A DNA stretch of 64,000 bases from Diphasiastrum complanatum. Taxonomy: Eukaryota > Streptophyta > Lycopodiopsida > Lycopodiales > Lycopodiaceae. The stretch spans positions 57,043,898 through 57,107,897 of the forward strand of contig CM055095.1 in NCBI GenBank assembly GCA_029204225.1. The letters run 5' to 3'. The position numbers were made by a program, and so were the translations under genes. Of the stretch, positions 25,504-35,880 are shown piece after piece. Within the stretch, counting starts at the first letter, position 1. The number at the start of each line of letters is the position of its first letter. Under the pieces are notes generated by a model. The model saw only the letters and a program-made list of their open reading frames with translations, was not told the origin of the DNA and searched no databases.

Positions 25504-26075
25504 GTTGCAATGACCTGATCCTTCTCTTTCAAAATGTTCCAATGCACAAAGAACTCTTTTGAAATACAACAAATGTTTCCAAAAAGAAATCACAAAGATA
25601 TGCAACCTCTCAATTCTCTTCTAGCACTTATATCTAGCAAATCAACATACAGAATGTAGAAATCTTGACCGACCTATGATCTATCCTCAAGCTAATGACT
25701 CTTGCCACTTCCTAAGATTGAAACACACTCAAATGAAGTTCACTAACTTCACAATCTAGAGATCCAATCAAAATTAGGGTTTTGGCAAAATGACAAAAAA
25801 TTGATTATTTCAAATTCTACATGCAATTGCCTAAAACTTGATATGGAATCTTGTAGCCTCAAGTGAGACCTATCTAATGCATCTAAAATCAGCTATTTTC
25901 AGTAAGTGTGGTGTGAAATCGGAATTCGTCAACTTCTATAACTACAATGAGTTTTGATCTACAAAAGATCCAATCTACACATGCAAGAAACTCAATTTTT
26001 GGATAGAAATCAATCTAGCATGCTCTAGCATTGACATTTTCACCAAATCCTTGATAGATGTAACTTGGAACACAA

Positions 26076-26087
26076 GCTCTGCTACCA
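26076..26087 (-). other. Copia-1d primer-binding site
   Basis: TGGTAGCAGAGC on the minus strand, one base different from the standard TGGTATCAGAGC, directly after the LTR end TTTACA. Confidence 0.8.
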
Positions 26088-26711
26088 TGTAAAGAATTTC
26101 ATATCAATTACGATCCAATTCCATAAAATGATCTTGGGTTAGAAATAAATCAAATCTACCAATCCTGCCAATGTGGAAAAATCAACATCTACTTAATGAA
26201 AGAGGTGCAAACTCACTAAGAACCTGATCAAATGATGAATTTGCTATCTATACAAAAATAATAAGCTACTGTATTTCACACGTGTGGATCCGAAAATAGC
26301 ATAAAATAGGCATTCTACACACAAAATTGCAAGATATCACCAATATAGTGCACCAATGGATAGTGAAACCCAAAGAGAACTATGTATAAGAATGAAAGAG
26401 ATAAGAGAGAGAGAATGTCTTTTCTTCCCATGAGTTACATCCTTTTATAATAGGTCCAAACCTAACTTTGAACTTTGGTTTCCCTCCATAATGAAAAACA
26501 TAGCATTAATGAGGACTAGATTCTAATTCAAACTTGAATCTCTAAAACTCATGTTCTATAGTTTTCCACACTCTCCAAAAGTGTTTATTTAAATGCCTTT
26601 AGACTAATATAACTTTGAAAAGTCAAACTCTAAGTATAATATGAAAATTGCCCTCAATTGCCATATATACAAATATGACCAAAATAGCAAAACTAGTTGA
26701 AATCTTTCACA
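26088..26711 (-). repeat. Copia-1d 5' LTR, complete (624 bp)
   Basis: Starts TGTGAAAGA and ends TCTTTACA (minus strand), matching inverted ends. It contains a TATA box (ctattataaaagg, about 26446-26458) and CACACGTGTG (26277-26286). This copy defines the family's LTR ends. Confidence 0.9.
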
Positions 26712-27364
26712 TTCGATGGAGGAGGATATGACAACTACTGCTTTATCATTTTTCTCCTTCCATTCGTGAAGCTCTTTTCCAACATTGGCTGTCATCTCTT
26801 CGGTCCCGTCCACCCAGGGCCATAGTTCTTCTCCTCTTAGGATAAGCGATGTCTTCACTTTTCAGGCTAAATATTTTGACCCATCTGCCTGAAGAATGGT
26901 GCATATCATTAATTGAATGTTGCTTATAGATGCCATATTAATTTACAATGTTTCAGCCTGAAAAAGACTCTTTGGTTGTTGTCGACATGGTCTTAGAACC
27001 TTATGGGCTCTGACTTGTTAGACTCAAATTCTGAGAACCTTATGGGTTCTCATTTGTCAGGCTATCAAGTTCTGATAACATTGTTGGAATCTAAAGAGGT
27101 TTTAAATTTCTGATTCTATTGAAGGAATCCAAATATCGGATATAGAGAGATGAGTTCTAAGTCTCATCTGATGTTGTGATCAGTTAGTGAGCAATGAGCT
27201 TCCTATGATCTTGCTATTTGGGATATGTTGTTCCCTAACAGATTCTTGATATGCCTAGATAGAGTCGAACTCTTAACTATAGCCACTTTTGCTATTTAAG
27301 ATCTATCCTCTTCCAAGCTGTAAACAAACATTGTTTATCTACTATTGATTTACTTATGACAAGC
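26712..27364. other. Spacer with short repeats, no gene seen
   Basis: The string gaaccttatggg occurs twice (26998 and 27038). The plus-strand ttctgataacattgttgg (27070-27087) resembles a mutated primer site read on the minus strand, which would make the following repeat an LTR; this is only suggestive. Confidence 0.35.
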
Positions 27365-27588
27365 CTTTGTGCGGAAAAACAACTAACAACTGATCTTGTA
27401 ATAACATTTAATAATCATAATAGATTCAAGGATTATTCATAGTAGATAAGAGATAAGAAAAACATTTGTTCAATTATAGTGACCCATGTTTTTTTGAGCG
27501 CTATTTGGCATATCGCACATCGCGTTATCGCAAGAGAAACTCTATCTCTTACGAGCAAAACAGGAGTGGCACTTTACTAGCGTGCACT

Positions 27589-27621
<33 letters not shown>

Positions 27622-28115
27622 CCTTATTGAAATGATTATCTCAACTGGTCTCGCTTACTAGTGCTTTCATCATTCAATCACTCAACCTATCTAACCATCC
27701 TAGGAAGGAAGTGGCTTTTAATCTGATCAATAATCACAATAATTGCTTAACCTTGCCAACGACTTTCAGTTTGTTGTCTCCTTCATCCGTGGAGTCCGTC
27801 CATCCTACTGGTACTTCGTTGATCTTGGGTTGTGAAGACGCGCCAATTTTGTAGCCCCCTTTGCAGCCGTAGCCGAAGCTATTACGATTGAGCTTCGGTT
27901 TTCATTTGTGGACCACAAGTGTTGACTTGCAGTTTCCTTCGGTTGTAGTTTGTGGTTCGTCACAGTTTGCGATTTGTTGGCCTTCGTTATCTTTGTTTTT
28001 TGTATGTGTCACGGTGCGATTGCGGTAGTGGTAATTTGTGGTTTGCTGTTCATAAGCTAGTAATGCTTTGTGGGTAGAAACTTTAAGGTTCTTCAGTTTG
28101 AAACAAGTTGGTGAG
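27365..28115. repeat. Dispersed repeat, copy 2
   Basis: Second copy of the 6885-7625 repeat, with an inserted (GT)n run at 27597-27621 and extra sequence around 27850-28030. Cut at about 28115 by copia integrase sequence. Confidence 0.6.
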
Positions 28116-28116
28116 T

Positions 28117-28880
28117 TTTGTTCAATGTCAAAGTCACAAAGGTTGTCTTATTCTAGATCTAGCTCAAGATCTAAGATGCCTTTTCATTTAGTACATTTGG
28201 ATTTATATTGTACAACTTCTTTGAGTAATGGAGGAGCAAAGATGTTTGTGACTTGCATTGATGACTTTAGTAGATATTGTTGGACTTATCTTCTAAAGAA
28301 TGAGGATTTCATATTTGATGTTTTTCTCAAATTCAAGAATGTTGTGGAGAGTCAATTCAACATGAAGGTCAAGTGCCTAAAGTTGGAAAATGAAGGCCTA
28401 TCAACAAGGTTCAAAGAGGTTTCAGTGGCACATGGGATCAAGAGGGAGCTTTCAAACTCAAGGGTCCTACTTTGTGTGGAAGAGAGGAGGATCAATCTTT
28501 TTGCCAAGAGCTAAATCCATGAGTGTGAATGCAAATCTTCCTAAGTCATTTTGGGGTGAAGCTTTGATGTGTGCTAACTTTGTTTGCAATAGTAGGTACT
28601 CAAATGAATACTTGGATGGCAAGAATCATTTGAAGTTCTTTTTGGTAAGAAGCCAAGGATGGAGCATTTGAAGATCTTTGGTAGTACTTTCTATGTCAAC
28701 TCATCTTTTGGATTCTTGAAGGGAATCTTTGTTGGCTATAATGAAGTAAGGAAAGTTTATAGGGTTTACATTCCTAAGTCAAGGAAAGTTCACATTTCAA
28801 ATGATGTTGTCTTTGAAGAGGAGAATGTGGATAAGCTTGATGTTGTTGATGTTGATCAATCTAATATTTTTGGTCATGAT
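28117..28880 (+). pseudogene. copia integrase fragment
   Basis: Starts within the GAG-pre-integrase (SKSQRLSYSRSSSRS), followed by the integrase core HLDLYCTTSLSNGG and CIDDFSRYCWTYLL. The region that should hold the second catalytic Asp reads LKLENEG. The C-terminal part is in other frames: NANLPKSFWGEALMCANFVC (28524) and EHLKIFGSTFYVN (28662). The reading frame is cut at 28881 by the end of a minus-strand Copia-1 LTR. Confidence 0.8.
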
Positions 28881-29555
28881 TGTGAAGGATTTTCAAATCA
28901 TTGATGATCCAATCCACAAAAAGATCTTGGGATTCAAAAAGAAGCTACTCTACCAATCTCACCAATGTAGAAAAATTAGTATCTACAAACAAAATAAGTT
29001 GCAAACTCTAATAGAACTTGATCAAACATGAATCAAACGATAAAGTACTGTTGTTGTCCGTACAAAACCAGCAAGCTACTGTATTTCACACGTGTGGATC
29101 CAAAAATAACAAATATAGATCATGTGGACCAACAAAGCTACTGTATTTCACACGTGTGGACCCAAGAGAACCATATATAAGCATGAAATGAGATACAGAA
29201 GAGAGACGATATGTCTCTCTACAAGTTACACCCTTTTATAACAGGTCCAAACCCTATTTGGCCACTTGGCTTTCCCACCAAAATGCTAACCCTACTATTT
29301 TTGGGTCTAGATTCAAAGTGCCGAATATTCAAATTTGAATCTACTCAAACTCGACTTCTAACTTTCCCACACTTTCAAAAATGATTATTGAAATGAAATT
29401 TAGACTAATGAACTTTGAAAAGTCAAACTCTAAGTCAAACAAAATTGGCCTCAATTTGCCAAATATACAATGACTTGCTCCCTCACAAAATGATATTGCA
29501 ACTCAATATGCTTGCTCCTAGCATGAAAGATAGGATTGGTTGCCAACCTTTGGGC
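28881..29555 (-). mobile_element. Copia-1 3' end fragment: RNase H tail and LTR
   Basis: Minus-strand order is RNase H tail (about 29555-29475, [20 protein letters not shown]), then an LTR missing its first bases, ending CCTTCACA at 28881. The LTR carries a duplicated block of about 62 bp, so CACACGTGTG occurs twice (29087-29096 and 29149-29158). Both outer borders are abrupt, against copia integrase on one side and gypsy integrase on the other. Confidence 0.8.
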
Positions 29556-30207
29556 TGCTAGGACAACTGCCAAGTTCCTTTATGAAAATATCATTGTGCG
29601 CTTTGGATGCCCGGTGGAGATAGTCAGCAATCGCGGAAGTCATTTCATCAATGAGACCATCAAGGTCCTGTTGGAGGAATTCTTTGTGATCCATAGAACT
29701 AGTACGCCTTATTATCCTCGCGGTAATGGGCAAGCAGAATCATCCAATAAGATCCTGTGTAGCATGCTCACGAAAATAGTTGAAGCTAGCAGATCAGATT
29801 GGAAACACAAGTTGCATGCTGCTCTGTGGGCATTCAGGACAACATATAAGGGAAGCACTAATCAAACATCTTTCCAATTGCTATATGGTCAGGATGTTGT
29901 AATGCTAGTAGACTTTTTAGTCCCTTCATTAAGGATTGCCACAACGCAACGCCTTAATGAATCCAAATCTCTATCGTCTGCGCCACAAAGATCTACATAA
30001 ACTCTGTGAAACATGCTTACTAGCTGTGCATGCACTAGCAGCTGAAAAGAAAAGACGCAAAGCATGGCTCGATCGCAAATTACAAAAGAAAGATCTTCGT
30101 TCCGGAGATTTGGTCTTGATGTATAAAACCAAGGCGATCAAGAGAATTTTAAAATTCACAGGCGAAGGTCCTTATTGGATCAAAAAATTCTTAATCATGG
30201 ATCCGTG
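29556..30207 (+). pseudogene. Ty3/gypsy integrase, C-terminal half (probably Gypsy-1)
   Basis: The core reads [19 protein letters not shown], then RGSHF. Related integrases have S-D-x-G at this place, so the catalytic Asp appears replaced by Asn. The Glu region is intact (NGQAESSNK), and WKHKLHAALWAFRTTYKG follows. A frameshift near 29945 leads into RLRHKDLHKL, then a basic C-terminal part ending KFTGEGPYWIKKF. After a stop, NLEKLDGTLFDTPINGSRL (from about 30210) resembles the extreme C-terminus of gypsy pol. No chromodomain seen. Confidence 0.8.
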
Positions 30208-30210
30208 AAT

Positions 30211-31464
30211 CTAGAGAAGCTAGATGGGACACTGTTCGATACACCCATCAACGGTAGCCGGTTGCACAAGTACTGGCCACCACAGTGAGATAGATCCAGG
30301 TTGGTGGTGGCATGTGACAAAAAGCCATTCTGCTAGGCCATCACAACTAGATCTAGGAAGATCAAGCCAAATCAAGCTAGATCCATCAAGATTCAGCCAG
30401 ATCTGGCAAGATCGGGAAAATTCATCAAGATCTAGGAGGGATCTAGATCCATATAAGATCAAGAAGAAAGCAGATCATCAAATTACGCCAATAAGTCCCG
30501 CAAATTTGCAGATCAGAAATCTCAATCTCAATAACTATGGCAAATTAAGGCAGATTTCACCCAAAATTGATGGATCTGCTACCAAATGTCCATCAAAAAT
30601 TTCAGAGAACTACCAACAGTTAGATCTAACATGGATGAAGCTGATTACTAGTCTGCAAAAGTTAAAAATCAAAGAATCTCAAGATTTCGTCAAAAAACGC
30701 TCTAAAAGACCACTTTTTTCATGATTTTTAGAGATCCCCTGGGAGATAGCTCTTGAAACTTGGATAGTCACTAGATCTGACCCAGATGCATCCATGACAA
30801 TCTTTGCGAGAGTTATTGATGAGAAAATCATGATTTTTTTTGGTGTATGCGAGGGTTCTCAGAAGTTGAATCTTCAGAACCTTTGTAGAGCATCAAGATC
30901 ATCATACCAACCTTCGCAAGGGGCATAAATGGAATCAGAGCAATGAAATTAGTCTACCTACAAGGTCTGATCTTAAAAATCCAACCACATGAACATGTTG
31001 TGTGAGAGATCACCTCCTACGAGAGTTGAACCCTCGTAGACAGTCTGAACCCTTGCAGAACCTTTGTAGGGCAGTCAAATCACCTTATGAACTCTCGCAG
31101 ACTTCTCTGAGGTCTTAGAATTTTGTGAAGAAGGTCCCTACCAAAATTTGGGTGGAACTGAACAAGGGAAAGTGGATTTCACCTAATACACACTCTAAAT
31201 TCCACTATATAAGGGCTGAATTCAAGTCATTTGTCACATTTGCTGGCGAAGCTCTGCTCAAATTTTCACTGAAATTTCCAAGTTCTCTGATTGCGACCAA
31301 ACTTCAGACAAGCTATCATTTGCACATTCTAAACCTAGATCTACGCTTTGAACTACGGTTCTTACTATCCGACACTCGTTATTCATAGTTCTTGTTGTTT
31401 CTACCTCTTTTTACCTTTTCCACCGTTTTACCTACTTTTTTGCACTTTAAAAATCACTGCCAAC
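30211..31464 (+). repeat. Gypsy-type non-coding leader with GAACC-Y-TCGC repeats
   Basis: Between 30850 and 31110 the motif gaaccctcgtag / gaactctcgcagac and its complement (ctacgagagtt) recur. The same motifs fill 44231-44850 and, more diverged, 41350-42140. A TATA box lies near the 3' end (31206-31213). I read this as the untranslated leader of a Gypsy-1 relative; the boundary to the preceding pol is unclear. Confidence 0.55.
31201..31215 (+). promoter_or_regulatory. TATA box before the unrecognised ORF
   Basis: ccactatataaggg lies about 260 bp before the ATG at 31465. Nearly the same string (ccactatataaggc, 44937-44950) lies about 215 bp before the gag of Gypsy-1c. Confidence 0.6.
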
Positions 31465-32108
31465 ATGGCCTCCTCATCTTCTAAAGACTCTGGCACCAAG
31501 CAGGTGATCCAGCGCGGGATACCCTCCGCCACCCAGATTTGGCCCTTACCTTCTAATACTTTGATTCAACCGTGGCTTCAAACTGTCGGCCCACTTCTAG
31601 AGGCAATGGGTTTGTTCCCGGTGCTTTTCACTTCTGACATTAACATGGGCCTCGCCCTTCATGCGTACGCCACCTGGGAAGCGCCGAAAGCGCGTTTCCA
31701 CTTCTTGTACCAAGGCACGTACAAGGTCAGGATTAACGTGGACTCGATGGTCACCGTCGACATTATGTCCGATGACCGTCAGCCCATTTCCCATTGTCAA
31801 GCAAAAGCCCTGATCAAACCTTTTGTCGCCCAGACAGCACCAGAGATTCCAATCCAAACTAATGACGGTTACCTGATAGATGTTATCACGAAATCAGTAA
31901 TACAGGCGGCTGCGCATCTGTTAAACAACTTTTTGGTTGTCTCAACATTTCGCAAGGACAGAATCTAGTCCATGCTGCTGAGTCAGATAGTGGAGTCCTT
32001 CCTAGGATTCCCTAGCCCCACGGTTGTGCCATATGACTGGCATGCCTTCCTCATTCACGAACTAACCATCTCCATCAAGCCCAACTCCCATGAGCATATC
32101 ACAGCAAA
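31465..32108 (+). pseudogene. Unrecognised ORF after a gypsy-type leader, interrupted by one stop
   Basis: Starts MASSSSKDSGTKQVIQRG and runs 167 codons to TAG (31966-31968). The same frame continues SMLLSQIVESFLGFPSPTVV and further up to about 32108, where copia integrase sequence begins in another frame. Codon use and the sustained frame look like real coding sequence, and local GC is higher than in the neighbours. I do not recognise the family. Position after the leader with the TATA box suggests the first ORF of a gypsy-like element, where Gypsy-1c has gag, but the product does not resemble that gag. No membrane segment or metal-binding motif seen. Confidence 0.5.
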
Positions 32109-32886
32109 TCCGACGCTTTTGCTCGCTTCAAGGAGTTCAAGACTTTGGTAGAGAACCAACTGGATGCACGCATCAAAGTGCTAAGATCAGATAGAGGCGG
32201 CGAATACAAATCTGATGATTTTGAGGACTTTTGCAAAGAACACGACATCAAAAGACAATTCACCAATCACACACGCCGCATAGTAATGGCGTAGTTGAAA
32301 GGAAAAACAGAACTATTATGGAGAGTGCACGCTCCATGATGAAGCAAATGGGCTTGACCGATTCACTTTGGTCGGAAGCATGCAGTGTGGCACCGTTCTT
32401 GCAAAATAGGAGCCCTACAGTTGTAGTTCCAAATGTGACTCCCGAAGAAGCATTTAGAGGAATAAAGCCAAAAATTGACAAGTTTCATATCATTGGATGT
32501 AAGGCCTATGTACATGTGCCAAAGGAAGAGCGAAAGAAACTTGATGCCAAAGCAATCAGGTGTAGCTTTGTCGGTTATGACGAGAGGATGAAGGCATACA
32601 GGTGTTTTGATCCTGTAATGAACAAGATTCACATTAGCAAAGATGTGATCTTTGATGAGACACATAGGTATGAAGATGAAGACCATGCAAGTGGTGAAAG
32701 CATCAAAAGACTTCCCACAATTTTGGAAGAAGAAGATGAAGAAGACGCTCAACAAGATGATGCATGGGAAGAAGAGAGTCGAGAGGGCGAGTATGAAAGG
32801 ACACCACCTATTCAAGAGCCTAGGGGGAGGTACTTGCCAATAGGAGCAATAAAGGAGAAATTGGTTGTAAGTAAGAGACATTACTA
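32109..32886 (+). pseudogene. copia integrase C-terminal half
   Basis: Begins [18 protein letters not shown] and keeps the second catalytic Asp ([11 protein letters not shown]). It is frameshifted near 32265, then continues [20 protein letters not shown] with the catalytic Glu. RSPTVVVPNVTPEEAF and FVGYDERMKAYRCFDP identify the region just after the core. The acidic linker (EEEDEEDAQQDD) ends in a stop after VVSKRHY. It is a different copia family from Copia-1 to -3 by sequence. Confidence 0.8.
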
Positions 32887-32939
32887 GGACACTCCTTGGG
32901 ATACATACTCTCCACGTAGTGTATCACCTGAATCTAAGA

Positions 32940-33225
32940 TACCAAAATGGTATGAGAAGATAGCTATCAAGTGTATATTCCTAGGATATGATGATTGTGT
33001 GAAGGGCTATAGATGTTTTGATCCAGTGGAAACCAAATCCATGTAAGCCGTGATGTCATCTTTGATGAATCGAAGATCTATGAAGACGAGGATGCTGAGA
33101 AGATAGACACATCCAGTGGGAAAGATGGTATAGTGAGGATACCTCCTGATGATGATCCATTTATTGACTTTCCAAGTGTTGGACATGAGGATACATCTCA
33201 AGATACTACTACTCAACCATATATA
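32940..33225 (+). pseudogene. Second copia integrase/linker fragment
   Basis: KCIFLGYDDCVKGYRCFDPV is followed by a frameshift and then VSRDVIFDESKIYEDEDAEK. It covers the same region as FVGYDERMKAYRCFDP of the preceding fragment, so two related copia pieces lie in tandem. Confidence 0.7.
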
Positions 33226-33514
33226 ACTCACAAACTACGAGGCATTTTTTTCACTTTTTTTTTGTCCGCATATCGCACTTGTGTGCCACCTTCTTATTTG
33301 CTATTCTACATACTGCCTTCCCCATGTACAGGTCTGATATTCCCGCTTGTGCGCCTCTATTCTATAGTGACTGATCTCATTTATACTTCTCTCGCACAAG
33401 TTCGATATACCGAACAAAATTTACGTACATATCGCTCCTCTGCGAACGCTTTGGACCCCTCCCCTTTCTATCTTGTTGATCACGCACAAGTGTGATATCC
33501 CTCAGAATACCTCT
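33226..33514. other. Upstream flank of the histone-like copy
   Basis: T-rich start, then CT-rich sequence. No retroelement motif. It could include the copied 5' untranslated region, but nothing proves it. Confidence 0.35.
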
Positions 33515-33869
33515 ATGGAGAGGAGAAAATAGACGAAGAGGGAATTCTTCTCTGCTGGTACATCCTCAGCCCCTGCCGTTGCCATTACCCCTCCCGTTCG
33601 AACTAGAAGGCGCAACCACAGCAGGTGGCTCTTTGATATTCGTAAGTATCAGAGATCAACCAATTTGCTAATTCAGAGAGCTCCATTCTACTATGTTGTC
33701 CGGCATATTACCAAGAATGATCTCAGACAATTTGTCAAGTTCACTCCCTCGGCTCTTCAATGCCTTCAAGAGGCTGCTGAGGACTATATGAGCCTTTTTT
33801 TTTTTTTCTGAAGATTCGTTTTTGCTCGCTATACATGCTAAGAGAGTAACCATTATGCCTAAGGCCTAA
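33515..33869 (+). pseudogene. CENH3-like histone H3 copy, intronless and broken
   Basis: From the ATG at 33515 a short tail is stopped at codon 6 (TAG 33530). The frame then runs through the histone fold: IRKYQRSTNLLIQRAPF (alpha-N and helix 1), a loop with IT-KNDLRQFVKF, LQCLQEAAEDYM (helix 2), a frameshift in a 13-T run (33795-33807), then AIHAKRVTIMPK (helix 3 start) and a TAA. The alignment to histone H3 is unmistakable. Centromeric type is inferred from EAAEDY instead of EAAEAY, a loop 1 longer than in canonical H3, STNLLI instead of STELLI, and a tail lacking the ARTKQTAR start. Plant CENH3 genes have several introns; none is present here, which suggests a retrocopy. Surrounded by copia debris. 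Confidence 0.75.
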
Positions 33870-33927
33870 GGATTTCCAACTACTGATGAGGATGCGGAAA
33901 AGATATTCCAAGTTACACATGTCTTAG

Positions 33928-34277
33928 CCAGCTGCTCCCATACCTAGTTCATTAGATAGAGCAGACCTCCCTACCAAGCGGCCTAGGAAGCAGCCAGCCC
34001 CCAAGAGAGCCCCGAAGAAAGTTAGGAGGGCCAATACCACAAATTCTCCTCAACCTAACCCCATTGGTAATGTAGATACTATTGCACTAGATACAATTGT
34101 AAATATAGCTACATCAATTTTGGATAATCCTGTTATTCCTGTAGATACTGCTCATCCACCTCCTCCTCCTATTTCAAATTTTTATACATATATAGATTCG
34201 GATGATTATCTTAAATTTGAGAGTGACATAGTTGATGTTGTAGATAGAATTGGAGTTCCATTTTGTTTTAGATTATA
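33928..34277 (+). pseudogene. Basic/proline-rich open frame following the histone-like copy
   Basis: Open from a TAG (33925-33927) to TAA (34275-34277) without an ATG. It begins PAAPIPSSLDRADLPT, has a lysine/arginine-rich cluster (KRPRKQPAPKRAPKKVRR), then an acidic and hydrophobic end (FYTYIDSDDYLKFESD). Between the histone frame and this one lies DEDAEKIFQVTHVL in yet another frame. It may be the C-terminal part of the same ancestral mRNA after frameshifts, or an unrelated relic. Family not recognised. Confidence 0.4.
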
Positions 34278-34340
34278 AGAACTTGACTTCAGTATATACT
34301 GTTTATTCTTGGTTTTGAAATCATGATTACTTTTTCTATT

Positions 34341-34460
34341 GATTTTTTTATCCATTACTGATACATGAATGTTCTACCTTGCAGTTTACACTATTGATTT
34401 GATTTTTTTAGCCGTTACTAATACATGAATGTTCTACCTTGCAGTTTACACTTCTTGAAT
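34341..34460. repeat. 60-bp tandem duplication
   Basis: gattttttta (34341 and 34401) begins two copies that share atacatgaatgttctacctt and gcagtttaca, a period of exactly 60 bp with three or four differences. Confidence 0.85.
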
Positions 34461-35002
34461 ACACATCAAGCTAGGTGTACAGGCTTAGACAAGAAATTAT
34501 CCTAAGCATACTGGCGTGGGCAAGGCTTTAGCCTCCCATTGTTGATGATGGTGCTAAGGATGATGTTATTATATTAAATAAAGATCAAAAAAATATAAAT
34601 AGCACAAAACAGATATAGATTGCACATGTACAGAATTGATAGGTAAATATACATTGGTATATACACAGATTTTTAGTAAACTTTATTTGAAGCTATTATT
34701 CTTCCACAATGGTGATTGTTGTAGGTAGATCTTTGCAGCACATTATCAGCTCCTGTCTTTTTTGCATCTGTGACATGACAAATATTCGTGAATGTGCAAT
34801 TGTAAATTATGTCATTTTCAATTATTTTATACTATTTTGAAATGGCAATAAACATAGAGTATTTACGAGTCTTCCGTTGATGATAAATCTAAAATATGTT
34901 GGTAGATTGGTTTGTAATAGCATGAGCTATGTTCTGATAAAATCAAGCTTCCAATGCTCTTCCACCTCAATATTCCTCATTGTAGATAATGCTTATCTCC
35001 AT
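34461..35002. other. Spacer without recognisable gene
   Basis: AT-rich. It is the downstream flank of the minus-strand exon at 35003-35700. No motif recognised. Confidence 0.4.
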
Positions 35003-35685
35003 TCAATTTGAGTGACCATTTAGTTCAAAGTCTTGATCCAATGGTAGCCATGTACCTTCAATTTTCTTGTATCTCTGATAGCTAAATGTGAGACTGAGCA
35101 TTTGTTTTTCGATATGATAACAGAAGATCATTGACGACTTTTTAATCTTGCATTCTATGTCATTATTTGTTTTACTATCCCAGCCTTGATCCATGAGATC
35201 TGACAAAGTCTCATCTGATAAATCCTTGCAAACAAATAAAGTTGTTGTCCTACGAACACTAGCACTTGAGAAAAAATCAACAAATATATGCAATGAGATA
35301 AACCAACTTAGGTGAACAATTTTCGAGCCCGTACTTATCTTCATAACATCAATAAGTAGCTTGCATCTGAAGGATTCAGAAACAATACTGTCAGGAGTAG
35401 GCCACTCATCACTCTGAAAACTAGGCAATGGAATTGCTTCGAGTATGCCAAAACCTCCATCCGTTTGTGGCATATATAAAGATTCATAAAAATATATACC
35501 ACAATCTGCAAGTTCCTTTGGACTTCTTCCTCTGTATTGCAGCTTTCCAACATCAGAGTGAATCACGTCCAATATTCCTGCAAGTGATTGTGCTGGCTCC
35601 CATTCACTTATGCATGATGGATATAACGTCCATGCTGCGCAAACACAAATTTCAAAGGCTTCTATAATGTATTTTAATTTCTCAG
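35003..35685 (-). pseudogene. Coding-like minus-strand exon, family not recognised
   Basis: The minus frame is open from just after a stop near 35690 to TGA/TAA at 35003, about 225 codons. Landmarks are IIEAFEICVCAAWTLYPS, SEWEPAQSLAGILDVIHS, GKLQYRGRSPKELADCGIYF, PLPSFQSDEWPTPDS and ending WLPLDQDFELNGHSN. A possible acceptor (gtgtttgcgcag, ending at 35636) lies before CATGGACG, so this could be the last exon of a multi-exon gene. The product looks globular, with no transmembrane run and no retroelement motif. The first exons were not found upstream, where repeats begin at about 35694, so the gene may be truncated. I name it coding-like and nothing more. Confidence 0.4.
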
Positions 35686-35693
35686 TTTATTTG

Positions 35694-35880
35694 AACTATG
35701 TTACGTAGATTTCAAATTTGTGCATTGTGATTGGGCCAGGTGACGGTCGAAACTAGAGAAAAAAAAAAGTATCTTTACAAAGGGTCCTTTTTTATTTTGG
35801 AACTCCTCTAATGATTGATCAAACAAGCATCCAATAACTCTTGAGGATCTTTTGTAGATCCATTTAGGGTCCTAAACAAG
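35694..35880. repeat. Dispersed repeat piece plus Copia-2 LTR-end piece
   Basis: 35694-35815 aligns with 49257-49381 (both with tacgtagatttcaaatttg and ctcctctaatg / cttctctaatg). 35815-35880 aligns with the end of the Copia-2 LTR (aagcatccaataactcttga and gatcttttgtagatc; compare 51240-51300). Both are fragments. Confidence 0.6.

Larger units (their letters stand above)
23906..26711 (-). mobile_element. Copia-1d: 5' part of a Ty1/copia element
   Basis: On the minus strand: complete 5' LTR (26711-26088), primer site, leader, gag, zinc knuckle, protease, GAG-pre-integrase and the start of integrase. It stops at about 23905 where the plus-strand Copia-3 integrase begins, so each element loses its 3' half at the same junction. 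Confidence 0.9.

Noticed and set aside
32363-32881. 172-codon minus-strand ORF
   Set aside because: Antisense of the copia integrase fragment, which has clear domain motifs on the plus strand.
33668-33853. 61-codon minus-strand ORF
   Set aside because: Antisense of the histone-like frame.
34381-34445. Two ttgcag strings as intron acceptors of a gene
   Set aside because: Both lie in a 60-bp tandem duplication and no coding frame follows.
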